The notes under the pieces: model-generated
Database searches by the model: none
Seen by the model: only the letters and a program-made list of their open reading frames with translations
Told to the model about the DNA's origin: nothing
Translations under genes and position numbers: made by a program
Assembly (NCBI GenBank): GCA_015207365.1
Contig: JADEXA010000047.1
Coordinates: 1-57,609, forward strand
DNA from: Vacuolonema iberomarrocanum LEGE 07170
GTDB taxonomy: Bacteria; Cyanobacteriota; Cyanobacteriia; Elainellales; Elainellaceae
DNA: 57,609 nt
Direction: 5' to 3'
Part shown: piece by piece, positions 43,106 through 51,664 of the stretch
Layout: each line of letters opens with the position of its first letter
Numbering within the stretch: position 1 is the first letter of the stretch

Positions 43106-43120
43106 TGATAGTTAGTCTCA
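43106..43120. promoter_or_regulatory. Fur-like palindrome before the FeoA gene
   Basis: TGATAGTTAGTCTCA has half-sites TGATAGT and AGTCTCA around a T. It lies about 108 bases upstream of the FeoA start, in the divergent spacer 42680-43227. I see no other gene in that spacer. Confidence 0.5.
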
Positions 43121-43227
43121 ATAGCCTAGGCGAATTGTGTACTGAGTTAATTACTCTGCCGGCAGCTATGGCTCTCTCTGTGACGGAGGCACGGAAATGT
43201 TGACGAAAATGCGGGAGCGTATCGATC

Positions 43228-43644
43228 ATGATGGATGATCAAACTTTAGGCTTAGATGATCTATTTGTTTTTCCGCGAGATCCGTGGGGCTTTAGCTGTT
43301 TGGGTGGTCTTTTGGAGCGCGAAGCACAAGCCAATAGCCAGCTAGGTCAGCCGGAATGGGGTAAGCTAGGCGACTTCAATCAGCCTCCGATCATTCTGGC
43401 GCAGGCTAGAGTGGGTGATTTTCTTGAAGTGGTTCGTTTTCGGAGCAGCCTTCATACAATGCGATACCTCAGTCAAATGGGAATTACCCCAGGGGTTGTC
43501 TTGGAAGTATCTAAACGAAGTTTTCACGGCTCAGTCGTAGTGAAGATTGACGATGCTTGTTTGGGTTTGAATGCAAGAATAGCTCGACAGGTCATTGTGA
43601 GTTACCTAGGCACATCATCTCAAGAACTTGAGCCCTACCACTGA
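43228..43644 (+). CDS. feoA: FeoA-domain protein with N-terminal extension
   Basis: The 138-residue protein ends with a FeoA-type SH3-like domain (residues about 55-130): LAQARVGDFLEVVRF, then YLSQMGITPGVVLEV and LNARIARQVIVSYLG. FeoA is the small cytoplasmic partner of the ferrous iron permease FeoB. Family members are usually 75-90 residues; this one has about 55 extra N-terminal residues (DLFVFPRDPWGFSCLGGLLE). No feoB gene lies downstream in the window, so it may act in trans or belong to a stand-alone regulatory subgroup. A Fur-like palindrome precedes it and a short hairpin with a T-run follows. Confidence 0.82.
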   Translation: MMDDQTLGLDDLFVFPRDPWGFSCLGGLLEREAQANSQLGQPEWGKLGDFNQPPIILAQARVGDFLEVVRFRSSLHTMRYLSQMGITPGVVLEVSKRSFHGSVVVKIDDACLGLNARIARQVIVSYLGTSSQELEPYH

Positions 43645-43666
43645 AAGCGCTGTGAAGGAAGCATCT

Positions 43667-43686
43667 TACTCTTGCAGAGTGTTTTT
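43667..43686 (+). terminator. Short hairpin plus T-run after FeoA gene
   Basis: ACTCT and AGAGT (43668-43680) pair around TGC and are followed by G and TTTTT at 43682-43686. The stem is only five to six pairs, so the terminator is weak but well placed 24 bases after the stop. Confidence 0.45.
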
Positions 43687-43761
43687 ACATAGTGATGATG
43701 GACGCAGGTTGAAGTCCCCTCAATATCAAGTAAGTTGGCAGGTGCAATTAAACCTAAAACC

Positions 43762-43806
43762 CTAAAAACCTGTGCCGCCCGCGCTGCGGGCGGCACAGGT
43801 TTTTAG
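43762..43806. repeat. Perfect 21-bp palindrome
   Basis: The arm 43762-43782 (CTAAAAACCTGTGCCG...) is the exact reverse complement of 43786-43806, with loop GCT. The loop and adjacent GC pairs match the palindrome at 33099-33145, but the stem sequence is unrelated. Confidence 0.8.
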
Positions 43807-43920
43807 AGTCTGGTTTTTCATCGTGCCGAGCTACTTACCCATAGCGATCGCATCCGTTACTGATCGGAGCATAATGCTGGCCTGAAGTAACTCGAACTGC
43901 TGCAAAGCCTTTCCCATCTC

Positions 43921-44005
43921 TATAGCGGTGTGCAACCGCATTAAGCACAGCAACGGTTGTGTGGGGCGCGGCGCGCCCCACACAACCGTACGCGCATAGC
44001 GCTTG
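43921..44005. repeat. Variable-stem palindrome with conserved flanks
   Basis: The left flank contains GCGGTGTGCAACCGC and AAGCACAGCAACGG. The 17-bp stem ACGGTTGTGTGGGGCGC pairs with 43973-43989, and the right flank is CGCGCATAGCGCT. It is clearly related along its length to the copy at 41531-41622, with paired stem changes between the two. The rest of the gap 43645-44056 holds no recognised gene. Confidence 0.75.
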
Positions 44006-44056
44006 CTGAAAAAGTCTTTTAGGCTCTTTTCCGCCCCTTTTTGCTGTGGCATCCTG

Positions 44057-44850
44057 TCATGCATGACAAGGACGCAGACTCACTGGTTGTCGAGACCTGC
44101 AGTTCAAGCACTGTTGGAGGACGTTCATCAGCTCAAAGCGCACCAGCGTGAGGGTAACCAGCCCCAAAAGAAACGCCAAAAGGCATCGGAGCCAGCGCTC
44201 CAAGTTGAGCACCAAGATAGTGATGGCGATGGCGGTTTGCGCCGTTTGCGCCCGTTTGGCCATGACCCGCCCTAAACTAAAGCGCCGCTTGGCTTGACCA
44301 AACTTCCCTTCAATCGCCACACAAATGGCCTCATCCTCCCATGCCTGGCGCTTGAGGGGCGCCTGAAGGGCCTCATCTTGCGCGGGACGGTCCACTCAGA
44401 CGAATGCCCCGGTGTTTGCACCATCGGAGATTATCGCGCGTCCGATAAATCTGGTCGGCGTGAATCGAGGCTGGATACTGGCCAAAGCGCGCTCGAAACG
44501 CCTCCGCTTGCTGCTGTAACCAGGTCGATTCGTTGAAATTCTCCCAACTGAGATGGTCCAGGAAGACACACCCGTTCACACAACTGGCGGTGAGTTTGGC
44601 CCCAAATTCGACGGGGGTTCTGGCTTTCCCGCGCACAATAGGGCGCACATGGGGTTGACTGAGGCTGACAATGCGGTGCTCAATCGAATGGGTGCGGCGC
44701 TCATACATCTGGCGTTGTTGACGATAGACCTCCGCAATCACCAACAGCATTCGATAGTGCGCGCGCGACAATCCGCTGAGATCGGCACCCGCTTCTACCA
44801 ATCGGTCGATATGCGCCAGATTGCGCCGCAGATAGCGTCACTGCTGTGAA
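44057..44850 (-). pseudogene. Truncated, frameshifted IS5-family transposase
   Basis: From about 44850 the minus strand reads YLRRNLAHIDRLVEAGADLS, then RPIVRGKARTPVEFGAKLTA, and FGQYPASIHADQIYRTRDNL with a catalytic-type Asp. A frameshift at about 44373-44395 moves the reading to a second frame with AICVAIEGKFGQAKRRFSLG and TAIAITILVLNLERWLR, the C-terminal end with the Glu region. The N-terminal third, including the usual helix-turn-helix, is missing. The element is inactive; no clear terminal repeats were seen. Confidence 0.8.
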
Positions 44851-44929
44851 AATTAGCGATCCTTAACTTCCTTTTTACACTCGTTTCCTATCTTTTTTTG
44901 AGGCATTTTAATTCGGCGATGCTATTTGA

Positions 44930-46135
44930 CTAGCTTTTTCGAGGGATCAAATAGTTGAGTAAAACTAAAGTTGCGATCGCCAAAGACATACCTGCATAAA
45001 AGACGCCTCTAATTTCCCAGGCACTGAATGCTAATCCGCCTAATACTGGACCGATTGCCTGTCCCAGGGGTATTGCAATTGCCACCACTGCCATAAAACC
45101 GGCCCGATTGTGGTTGGGAGATAATTCCGCCAAGAGTGCTTGGGTTGTGGGATAGACAATTCCGTGTGCTACGCCAAAAAGGACACTGGGAATGAATAGC
45201 ATCCAGATGCGATCAATTGAAGGTGTGACAATCAATGCCAATGTGTAGATCGAGAAGGCAATTTTGATCAAAGTCAGTTCAGAAAGCAATCGCGTCAACA
45301 ATCCCAACTGTGATGAAGTGAAAGCAAAAAACACTGCCATACTTGCCAACAAGATCCCGATCTCGATTTCAGAAGCACCGAGTGACTCTGCCACACTGGG
45401 AATGTAGGTTAAATAAGCCCCAAACAAGAGAATGAACAGCGCGACGACTATAAACAAAAGCTTGATGACTCGACCGCGGCGAATACTGCTCCAAATACTT
45501 CTCAAATAAACCTGGAGATTGAAATCTGCATGGCGTTGTTGTTGGGGCAGGCGTAGCGATCGCAACAACCAAATCCCCACGAAAGCCGCTATTAGGGGTA
45601 ATGCAAATGCATTACGCCATCCCATTGATGCCAATCCACCGCCCAGCAGAGGATACACGGCCAAACTTAGCCCAATCGCGCTGGCATTGAACCCCATCGC
45701 TGCGGTCAATTGCTTCCCCGTATATAGATCGCCAAGCAGCGCCAGTGGTATTGCTTCTAAACTCGCTGCCCCGACTCCTTGCAAAAACCGCCACACCAAC
45801 AGGGTTTGAAAATTGGGAGCGAAGGCGCAAGCAACGCCCGCGATCGCAAACAGAAACAGTGACGGAACTAGAATAGGTTTACGACTAAAGCGATCGGCTA
45901 GGACGCCACTGATAGGCCCTCCGATCGCAATGGGGACAACAAATGCAGTCGTGACCCAACCAATCTGCTGTAGGGATAGTTCAAATTCACGAGCAATCCC
46001 AGGTAAAACAGGATTGATGCTCATTGTCCCCAGAATTTCCATCAGCGTAACACTAACAACGATTAGTAGATTCGCGTCTTGATAGATAGGTTTGGTGCTT
46101 CGACTTGCAGGATTCAGCTCGTTAGACATTTGCAT
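44930..46135 (-). CDS. MFS transporter, DHA1-type drug/metabolite efflux
   Basis: The 401-residue protein has about twelve hydrophobic segments. GVLADRFSRKPIL after TM2 is the motif-A signature, and FLQGVGAASLEAIPLALLGD in TM4-TM5 resembles the DHA1 efflux group. Its start may be the ATG at 46135 or two codons later. It follows the SDR gene with a 37-base gap, suggesting a shared transcript. The substrate cannot be read from sequence; it could export a compound handled by the neighbouring reductases. Confidence 0.85.
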   Translation of the reverse strand: MQMSNELNPASRSTKPIYQDANLLIVVSVTLMEILGTMSINPVLPGIAREFELSLQQIGWVTTAFVVPIAIGGPISGVLADRFSRKPILVPSLFLFAIAGVACAFAPNFQTLLVWRFLQGVGAASLEAIPLALLGDLYTGKQLTAAMGFNASAIGLSLAVYPLLGGGLASMGWRNAFALPLIAAFVGIWLLRSLRLPQQQRHADFNLQVYLRSIWSSIRRGRVIKLLFIVVALFILLFGAYLTYIPSVAESLGASEIEIGILLASMAVFFAFTSSQLGLLTRLLSELTLIKIAFSIYTLALIVTPSIDRIWMLFIPSVLFGVAHGIVYPTTQALLAELSPNHNRAGFMAVVAIAIPLGQAIGPVLGGLAFSAWEIRGVFYAGMSLAIATLVLLNYLIPRKS

Positions 46136-46172
46136 TTTTCTTAAATCTGTATTGCTTTAAAGGTTTTTGAGA

Positions 46173-46925
46173 TTACACAATTCCACCATTAACTCGGAGA
46201 ATTTGACCGTTTACCCAACCACCTTCAGGGCTGACCAAGAATGCCACTGTACTAGCAATATCATCAGGTTCCCCTAAGCGCTCTAAAGGTGCTTTATGGG
46301 CAAACTTTTCAATCAATTCTGCCGATTTACCTTGATAGAATAGGTCGGTTGCTGTTGGGCCAGGAGCAATCGCATTGACGGTAATATTCCGCCCCCGTAA
46401 TTCCTTTGCCATAATGTTGGTAAAGATTTCTACCGCAATTTTTGCGCCAGAATAGATAGCGTAACCCGGCATAGCTAGACCAATCGCACTGGTTGAGAGA
46501 TTTACAATATGTCCGCTGTTGCGTAAGCGTTGAGCCGCTTGCCGTAGGGTGAGAAATGTGCCACGAGTATTGACGTTAAAGATTTTGTCGTATAACTCGT
46601 CGTCTGTATCAGCGATGTCAGTCGGTTTGGGAGCTACAACGCCCGCGTTATTAATCAAAACATCGACACCGCCATAGGTTTTTTCAGCTCGATCGAACAG
46701 TAATTCCACATCTTGTGCCTTAGAAACATCCCCTGGCACGGCGATCGCCTCTCCCCCTTTACCGCGAATTTCTTGAACAACTGCTTCGGCTTGCTCCCGA
46801 TTATGGAAATAGTTGACCACTACTGCAAATCCATCTAATGAAAGCCGTTTAGCGATCGCCTCGCCAATTCCCCTCGATGCACCTGTGACGATAGCAATTT
46901 TTTGAGTAGACAAGTTCATTTTCAT
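46173..46925 (-). CDS. Short-chain dehydrogenase/reductase (SDR)
   Basis: The 250-residue protein is a classical SDR. It has the nucleotide-binding TGASRGIG near residue 15, NNAG near 90, a catalytic Ser in NLSTSAIG and the Tyr-x3-Lys in YAIYSGAK near 157. It ends with GGWVNGQILRVNGGIV, close to the FabG-like consensus. An Asn after the first strand pair (VVVNYFHNREQA) leans to NADP(H). It precedes the MFS gene. The substrate is unknown. Confidence 0.92.
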   Translation of the reverse strand: MKMNLSTQKIAIVTGASRGIGEAIAKRLSLDGFAVVVNYFHNREQAEAVVQEIRGKGGEAIAVPGDVSKAQDVELLFDRAEKTYGGVDVLINNAGVVAPKPTDIADTDDELYDKIFNVNTRGTFLTLRQAAQRLRNSGHIVNLSTSAIGLAMPGYAIYSGAKIAVEIFTNIMAKELRGRNITVNAIAPGPTATDLFYQGKSAELIEKFAHKAPLERLGEPDDIASTVAFLVSPEGGWVNGQILRVNGGIV

Positions 46926-47059
46926 TAACCTCCAAAACCTTGTGTAGTGAGTTGATCGACAGCTTGATTGTCAAAAGAATGTGGCGAGTAAATAGAAGTA
47001 GCTGATTGATGTCAACGCACGCGATTACTCCCGCAGAGGCAATCGGTAGAGGTACGGGT

Positions 47060-47190
47060 CATCACATATTTTTGAGCGCGATATCGGACCATACCTGGTC
47101 TAAAGTTTGCTGGCGCATCCTCGGCAGGTCTTGAAGCACCAGCAAATTTTAGTAAGTCAAACTCTTTTGTCGTGAGTTCAACCAGCTGAT
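47060..47190 (-). pseudogene. Remnant of an OmpR-type response regulator DNA-binding domain
   Basis: Around 47183-47144 the minus strand reads VELTTKEFDLLKF, a hallmark of the winged-helix domain of OmpR/PhoB regulators. Further on, in a different frame, QQTLDQVWSDIA follows as expected for the same domain. Stops and frame changes break the rest, and no receiver domain is left. The remaining gap 46926-47318 shows no other gene. Confidence 0.45.
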
Positions 47191-47318
47191 TGCCTCAATG
47201 ATGTTGCTATGGGTAGTAAAACTGGGTCAATAAACTATTAGCCTGCGCAACACGAGTGAATAAAGCTCATTTACAGACAGCGGCAAGTGTTCTATCGCCG
47301 CCATCAAAACTGGGAATG

Positions 47319-48461
47319 CTAGACACCGCCAGCATTTTGGGTCGCGGCTAAGCCAGGCAAGCGCACCAGCCCGTTAAATTGCTTGCCAGGATACCAGGGC
47401 ATTTGCGCTAGGGTATCAAAGCCAGGTAGACCCTCCATATATCGCACCATGCGCGATCGCATCGCCTGATCTGGAAGTGGCCCTCTCATGGCCCCTAAAT
47501 TTTGAGCAACGTGGTCGGGGTTGGTCGTTGCGGGGATAGCACAGGTGACAGCTGGATGAGAAATCACGTACTTGAGAAAAAATTGCGCCCAGTTTTCACA
47601 GCCAATCTCACTGGCAAAGTTGGGTAGCGGCTGTCCCTGAATAACTTCGAATAGGCGTGCTTTTTCAAAGGGCATATTGACTAAAACAGCGGTTCCCTGA
47701 TCGGCTGCTGCTGGTAAGATTCGCTCTTCGACACTGCGCTCAAAGATTGAATAGCGAACTTGAACGAAGTCTAACTCGCCATTTTCAATCCAATGAGCAA
47801 GCGGCGCATTGTACAACGGGTCGTGATGCGTCACACCCAGATAGCGGATTCTACCGTCCTGCTTCCATCCCCGCAGAAATGACAGCACCATTCCTGTGTT
47901 GACCAAGCTGTGAACTTGCATGGTATCGATGCGATCGCGCGACAACCGCTGCATGGATTGCTCAAGCTGACGGAGGGCATGGCTATCATCGCCTAAATAT
48001 TCACCCGTTGCCCAGATTTTGTTGGCAATAAACACCTCATCAGTGAGATCGAGTTCGGCTGCCAACTCGCCCACATTAACTTCTGACATCCCGTAGAGCG
48101 GTGAGACATCGATCATCCGCCCCCCTCCTTGCCAAAAGCGACGCATCACCTCTCGAAGATGGTCGCGAGGCTGATCCGCTAACACATCAAACGTCAGAAA
48201 AGTTCCCATCCCGACAGCAGGCACTCTTTCATTGGTGCGAGGAATCAAGTTTGTCACGACGGGCAAAGATTGAGATGAATCGACGGGTTCTACCGAAGAT
48301 TGAGCGGTCTGACGCGGGTCTACCTGACTCTGAGCTGAACGACTTCGACCCGACGCAAGTGAGGTTAGTGCCGTGGTCGCAGCTCCGATCCCCAGTGCTT
48401 TGACCACAGCTCGCCGCGACAAAGATTGCGGATTTGATGAGTGAATAGATTTTTTTTGCAT
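47319..48461 (-). CDS. Tat-exported aldo/keto reductase
   Basis: The 380-residue product begins with a twin-arginine signal (SLSRRAVVKALGIGAA), so the folded enzyme should be exported to the periplasm. The mature part keeps the aldo-keto reductase tetrad in order: Asp in MIDVSPLYG, Tyr in the same stretch, Lys in VFIANKIW and His in TMQVHSLVN. It continues with GRIRYLGVTHHDP and CAIPATTNPDHVAQN, the latter being the cofactor-binding end. The gene lies in a minus-strand group with the kelch protein and the SDR, opposite an AraC gene. Confidence 0.9.
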   Translation of the reverse strand: MQKKSIHSSNPQSLSRRAVVKALGIGAATTALTSLASGRSRSAQSQVDPRQTAQSSVEPVDSSQSLPVVTNLIPRTNERVPAVGMGTFLTFDVLADQPRDHLREVMRRFWQGGGRMIDVSPLYGMSEVNVGELAAELDLTDEVFIANKIWATGEYLGDDSHALRQLEQSMQRLSRDRIDTMQVHSLVNTGMVLSFLRGWKQDGRIRYLGVTHHDPLYNAPLAHWIENGELDFVQVRYSIFERSVEERILPAAADQGTAVLVNMPFEKARLFEVIQGQPLPNFASEIGCENWAQFFLKYVISHPAVTCAIPATTNPDHVAQNLGAMRGPLPDQAMRSRMVRYMEGLPGFDTLAQMPWYPGKQFNGLVRLPGLAATQNAGGV

Positions 48462-48606
48462 GAAAGTGGCTCCTGTTTAGGAGATTAGAAAATGGAGATT
48501 GGTAAACAACGGCTTGCGCAAACAATTCGTAGGACTTGCGCTTCAATTTCTGCAGATGTGACACTACAGGTGATGTTGACCGCAGAAAGCTACTCTGAAG
48601 CTCCGA

Positions 48607-49623
48607 CTAGCGTACTAAGAGAGTTTCGTTTGTATTAACGGCACCCGCTCCTGGTTCGGTTGCTCCACCAATCACATAAATTTGGTCACCAATCGCTCCT
48701 GCCGCAATACCATGACGTGGAGTTGGCATGTCTGGTACCGAAGTCCATTGGTCTAACGCTGGATCGTAAACCCATGCTTCAGCAATAACCGCCTGTTCTG
48801 GAACCCACTGTTCACCGCCGAAGACATACAGCTTGCCATCTACAGCTGCAGCGGTTATGCCTCCTGCGGCTTGGGGTAGCGGAGCAAGGGTTTCCCAACT
48901 TTCTGCTTCTGGATCATATACCTCAAGGCTTGCGACGTTAACGCTTGCATACTCACCATTTGCTTGTTCGGTAAACTGGCGTCCGCCGACAACATACATT
49001 TTTCCATCAATAACTGCAGCCGCATGACTGTTTCGGGCGGTAGGCATATCAGGAACAGGCGACCATTCTTCAGTGATAGGGTCGAAAACTAACACGCTAG
49101 CCGTATCAAAATGGTCGTTAAAGTTTGCCGAATCAGGCGTTCTTTTGAAGCGCCCACCCGCCACATAAATTTCCCCATCGATGACCACAGCCGTATGTTC
49201 ACCGCGCGGCTGTGGCAAAGGCGTACTTTCCGTCCATTCCTCTATATTAAAGTCGTAAACAAATACGGTGCTTTGAGCTTCCCAGTCAGGGAATCCTCCC
49301 ACGAATCCGCCTATTCCATAAAGTTCGTCTTCAACAATAGAAACAGCAATATGATGCCGTGCTTCCGGCAGAGGGCTGAGCTCAGTCCATACGTCTCTGG
49401 TGGCATCATATTCCAGAAAATTATCGGAAACATTCTGCGCACCTTCGAACAGGCCGCCAAGGGTGTATATTCTGTCATCTCTCACATCGGCGTAAATTTC
49501 TTGTCTTTCTGCAGGGAGGGGCGATACATCTATCCACTGCAAATCTGTCTGGGCAACCGCTGTCGTAGTTGCCAAAAGTCCAGCCATTGCAGCCATTGCT
49601 GTTTTTGTGATTTTATTCTTCAT
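48607..49623 (-). CDS. Secreted kelch-repeat beta-propeller protein
   Basis: The 338-residue protein has a signal peptide (MAGLLATTTAVAQ). Six kelch blades follow, each with a double glycine: IYTLGGL, LYGIGGF, IYVAGGR, MYVVGGR, LYVFGGE and IYVIGGA. Each is followed by a conserved Trp (for example EEWTESTPLPQ, EEWSPVPDMPT). Six blades suit a closed propeller in the periplasm or outside the cell. Such proteins bind partners or carbohydrates; no catalytic residue is evident. The gene is first in a minus-strand group and diverges from the AraC gene at 49831. Confidence 0.88.
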   Translation of the reverse strand: MKNKITKTAMAAMAGLLATTTAVAQTDLQWIDVSPLPAERQEIYADVRDDRIYTLGGLFEGAQNVSDNFLEYDATRDVWTELSPLPEARHHIAVSIVEDELYGIGGFVGGFPDWEAQSTVFVYDFNIEEWTESTPLPQPRGEHTAVVIDGEIYVAGGRFKRTPDSANFNDHFDTASVLVFDPITEEWSPVPDMPTARNSHAAAVIDGKMYVVGGRQFTEQANGEYASVNVASLEVYDPEAESWETLAPLPQAAGGITAAAVDGKLYVFGGEQWVPEQAVIAEAWVYDPALDQWTSVPDMPTPRHGIAAGAIGDQIYVIGGATEPGAGAVNTNETLLVR

Positions 49624-49830
49624 GACTTTGCTCTATGTAAAAACTAGGGTTTGTATCGTGGATTTGTTCTCTCGAGCCGTGCTTAACATGGGTTCATACT
49701 AGGCCGGAAGAAGTTAGCACTAAATATCCAAAGCTGCCAGATGCTTGCCTAATCCTGCCAAGCCGCTTGATAACCGGGAGACAGTTTTCTGCGATAGGCT
49801 TATGAACGAGCTGAGTAGCTGAGGTTTAGT

Positions 49831-50799
49831 ATGAGTACTGAAACTATCAATCATGATGCGATGGTGCAATTTCATTCCAAATCGGGTATCGCCAACCGCT
49901 GCGCGGAACTTGCAACACGCATTGCTCGGCATACCGAGGGTAAAGGCAATGGAGCTCACCCAACGGCGATCGCCCAATTGGAACTCATACGGGATGACGC
50001 ATCAACCAACATCTGCAGCGTCTACAAACCAACTCTCGCTGTCATCGTGCAGGGCAAAAAAGAGTTAATGCTGGGCGAAAAAGCTTATCGCTACGGCGTC
50101 GGTCAATATGTGGTGGTCTCCGTTGATCTGGCCGTCAGGGGCTCTGTTATAGAGGCATCCCCAGAAAAGCCATACCTGTGCTTTTTACTGGAACTATCCT
50201 CTTTCTACCTCTATGATGTTTTGAACCAAATCCAATCCGATATTTTGGATCAGATTCAATCTGAGGCGGGTTCGAATCAAAGCACCGCAGGAGGTCTATT
50301 TGCAAGTGATGTCGACCTGCCGCTGCTCGACTGTGCCCTCAGACTGACCCAGCTTTTAGATACGCCGCGAGACATGCCATTTCTAGCGCCAACAATCATC
50401 CGCGAAATATACTACCGTCTGCTGACCGGTGATCGAGGCGCGTTAGTTCGTCAGATTGCCACATCCGGCAGCAGTATTCAGCGTGTCGCTGAGGTGATCA
50501 AATTGATTAAGGCTGACTTTTCCCAGTCGTTGCGGGTTGAAGCACTGGCAGAGCAAGCTAACATGTCCGTCTCTTCGTTTCATCGCCATTTCAAGACGGT
50601 CACCTCCATGAGTCCATTGAAATATCAAAAACATATGCGGTTGGTTGAAGCACGTCGCCTGATGCTGACCGAAGACGCCGACGCAACCCAAGCCGCCTAT
50701 CAGGTGGGATACGAAAGCCCCTCCCAATTCAGCCGAGAGTACTCTCGCATGTTCGGCGCGCCCCCTGTCCAAGATATTCAACGGCTACGGATAGCCTGA
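49831..50799 (+). CDS. AraC family transcriptional regulator with AraC_N (cupin-like) domain
   Basis: The 322-residue protein belongs to a different AraC subgroup from the siderophore regulators. Residues about 55-190 form an AraC_N domain (SVYKPTLAVIVQGKKELMLG, PYLCFLLEL). The C-terminal domain carries RVEALAEQANMSVSSFHRHF and TQAAYQVGYESPSQFSREYS. Members of this subgroup are often found beside aldo-keto reductase, SDR or efflux genes. It probably controls the divergent kelch-aldo/keto reductase-SDR-MFS group; the shared upstream region 49624-49830 would hold the operators. Confidence 0.92.
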   Translation: MSTETINHDAMVQFHSKSGIANRCAELATRIARHTEGKGNGAHPTAIAQLELIRDDASTNICSVYKPTLAVIVQGKKELMLGEKAYRYGVGQYVVVSVDLAVRGSVIEASPEKPYLCFLLELSSFYLYDVLNQIQSDILDQIQSEAGSNQSTAGGLFASDVDLPLLDCALRLTQLLDTPRDMPFLAPTIIREIYYRLLTGDRGALVRQIATSGSSIQRVAEVIKLIKADFSQSLRVEALAEQANMSVSSFHRHFKTVTSMSPLKYQKHMRLVEARRLMLTEDADATQAAYQVGYESPSQFSREYSRMFGAPPVQDIQRLRIA

Positions 50800-51094
50800 G
50801 CGCCACGCATGTGCAGAGTTCACATTAGAGGGGTTAGGCCGTGTTTTACCCCCCCCGTATACCATCCGTTTCAACCATCGCACAGTGCAGGTCGTCCGCC
50901 TTGCGGACCCGGTTGGGGCAGCAATGACTGTAAGCGTTGCCATTGCGTATTGGCTAAGTCTCGTCGTGAAATCGGATTACGTTCTACCAAGGGCTAATCA
51001 GTTTAGGTAGACTAATCTACGTCCCAACGCTACCCCAGGTTTTAAAGCACTGCTTAGTGCCTCAGGGTGCGTATCAGTTTTACAAGGAACACAA
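50800..51094. other. Gap after the AraC gene
   Basis: No gene is recognised. The stretch contains a small palindrome, GTCCGCCTTGCGGAC (about 50890-50904), and a run of eight or nine C (50851-50859). A plus-strand open frame with several Cys and basic residues (50809-50997) looks like a chance or decayed frame. Confidence 0.35.
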
Positions 51095-51190
51095 ATGATG
51101 GGGGCTCAAACCCAATCAAATCAAGAACTTTGGAAGATTATCTTAAGTTTAGACTTGCAAGACTGGGATAAACCCCTTGCGTCATCCTAA
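51095..51190 (+). CDS. Short hypothetical protein (31 residues)
   Basis: AAGGAAC stands a few bases before an ATG that opens a 31-residue frame: MMGAQTQSNQELWKIILSLD, then LQDWDKPLASS. The spacing of the ribosome-binding site and the even amino-acid composition favour a real small protein or a gene fragment, but I do not recognise a family. It converges on the PepSY-like gene. Confidence 0.35.
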   Translation: MMGAQTQSNQELWKIILSLDLQDWDKPLASS

Positions 51191-51199
51191 GAATCACCC

Positions 51200-51664
51200 T
51201 CAAGCATCCTCATTGGAGTTAGCCATCGGTCTCCCTTGTGCATCGAAATAGAGCTCGACCTCTTGTCCATTCCCTTCTACCTCTACTTCATAGAAGGTAC
51301 CTAGGGGTGTTAGCTCAATTTCATACTTGGTGATGGCGTAATTTGGATATTGTTGCCGTACGGCTTGCAATACGACTTGGGGAAATTGGAATTCCTCGAC
51401 TTCGTATTCCGTCTCTAGCCACTCTCCGGTTGACGAATACTCCGCTTCATATTCCTGCCCATCTTGAATAAACACCGCTTCATATCCATAGGGCATTTGC
51501 TCCCATTGCGGAGATACGTTTGGGTAAGCTGAGTTAAATGCTTGTGTAACCGCGTCTGGAACCGACGCTTGAGAAGTAGAGCCACTACAGCCTGCGATGA
51601 TAACACTGACGCCTAGGGTTGCGGTCAAGACACTAAAGGATACGCTATTGGCAGAGGATTGCAT
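51200..51664 (-). CDS. PepSY-like lipoprotein
   Basis: The 154-residue protein has a signal peptide with lipobox IIAGC and an acidic, Tyr-rich mature part. Two PepSY-like repeats are visible: AVTQAFNSAYPNVSPQWEQM with a following EAEYSSTGEWLETEYEV, and VLQAVRQQYPNYAITKYEIE with YEVEVEGNGQEVELYFDAQG. Members are periplasmic and their ligand is unknown. The acidic composition suggests metal or cation binding, which is inference. It has its own upstream region. Confidence 0.82.
   Translation of the reverse strand: MQSSANSVSFSVLTATLGVSVIIAGCSGSTSQASVPDAVTQAFNSAYPNVSPQWEQMPYGYEAVFIQDGQEYEAEYSSTGEWLETEYEVEEFQFPQVVLQAVRQQYPNYAITKYEIELTPLGTFYEVEVEGNGQEVELYFDAQGRPMANSNEDA

Noticed and set aside
10598..43644. 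Siderophore biosynthesis cluster
   Set aside because: No NRPS, NIS synthetase, ornithine hydroxylase or catechol pathway gene is visible; only transport and regulation genes are present.
50809..50997. Cys-containing basic frame, possible zinc-ribbon fragment
   Set aside because: Cys spacing does not fit a paired CxxC ribbon, and a long C-run at its start suggests a chance frame.
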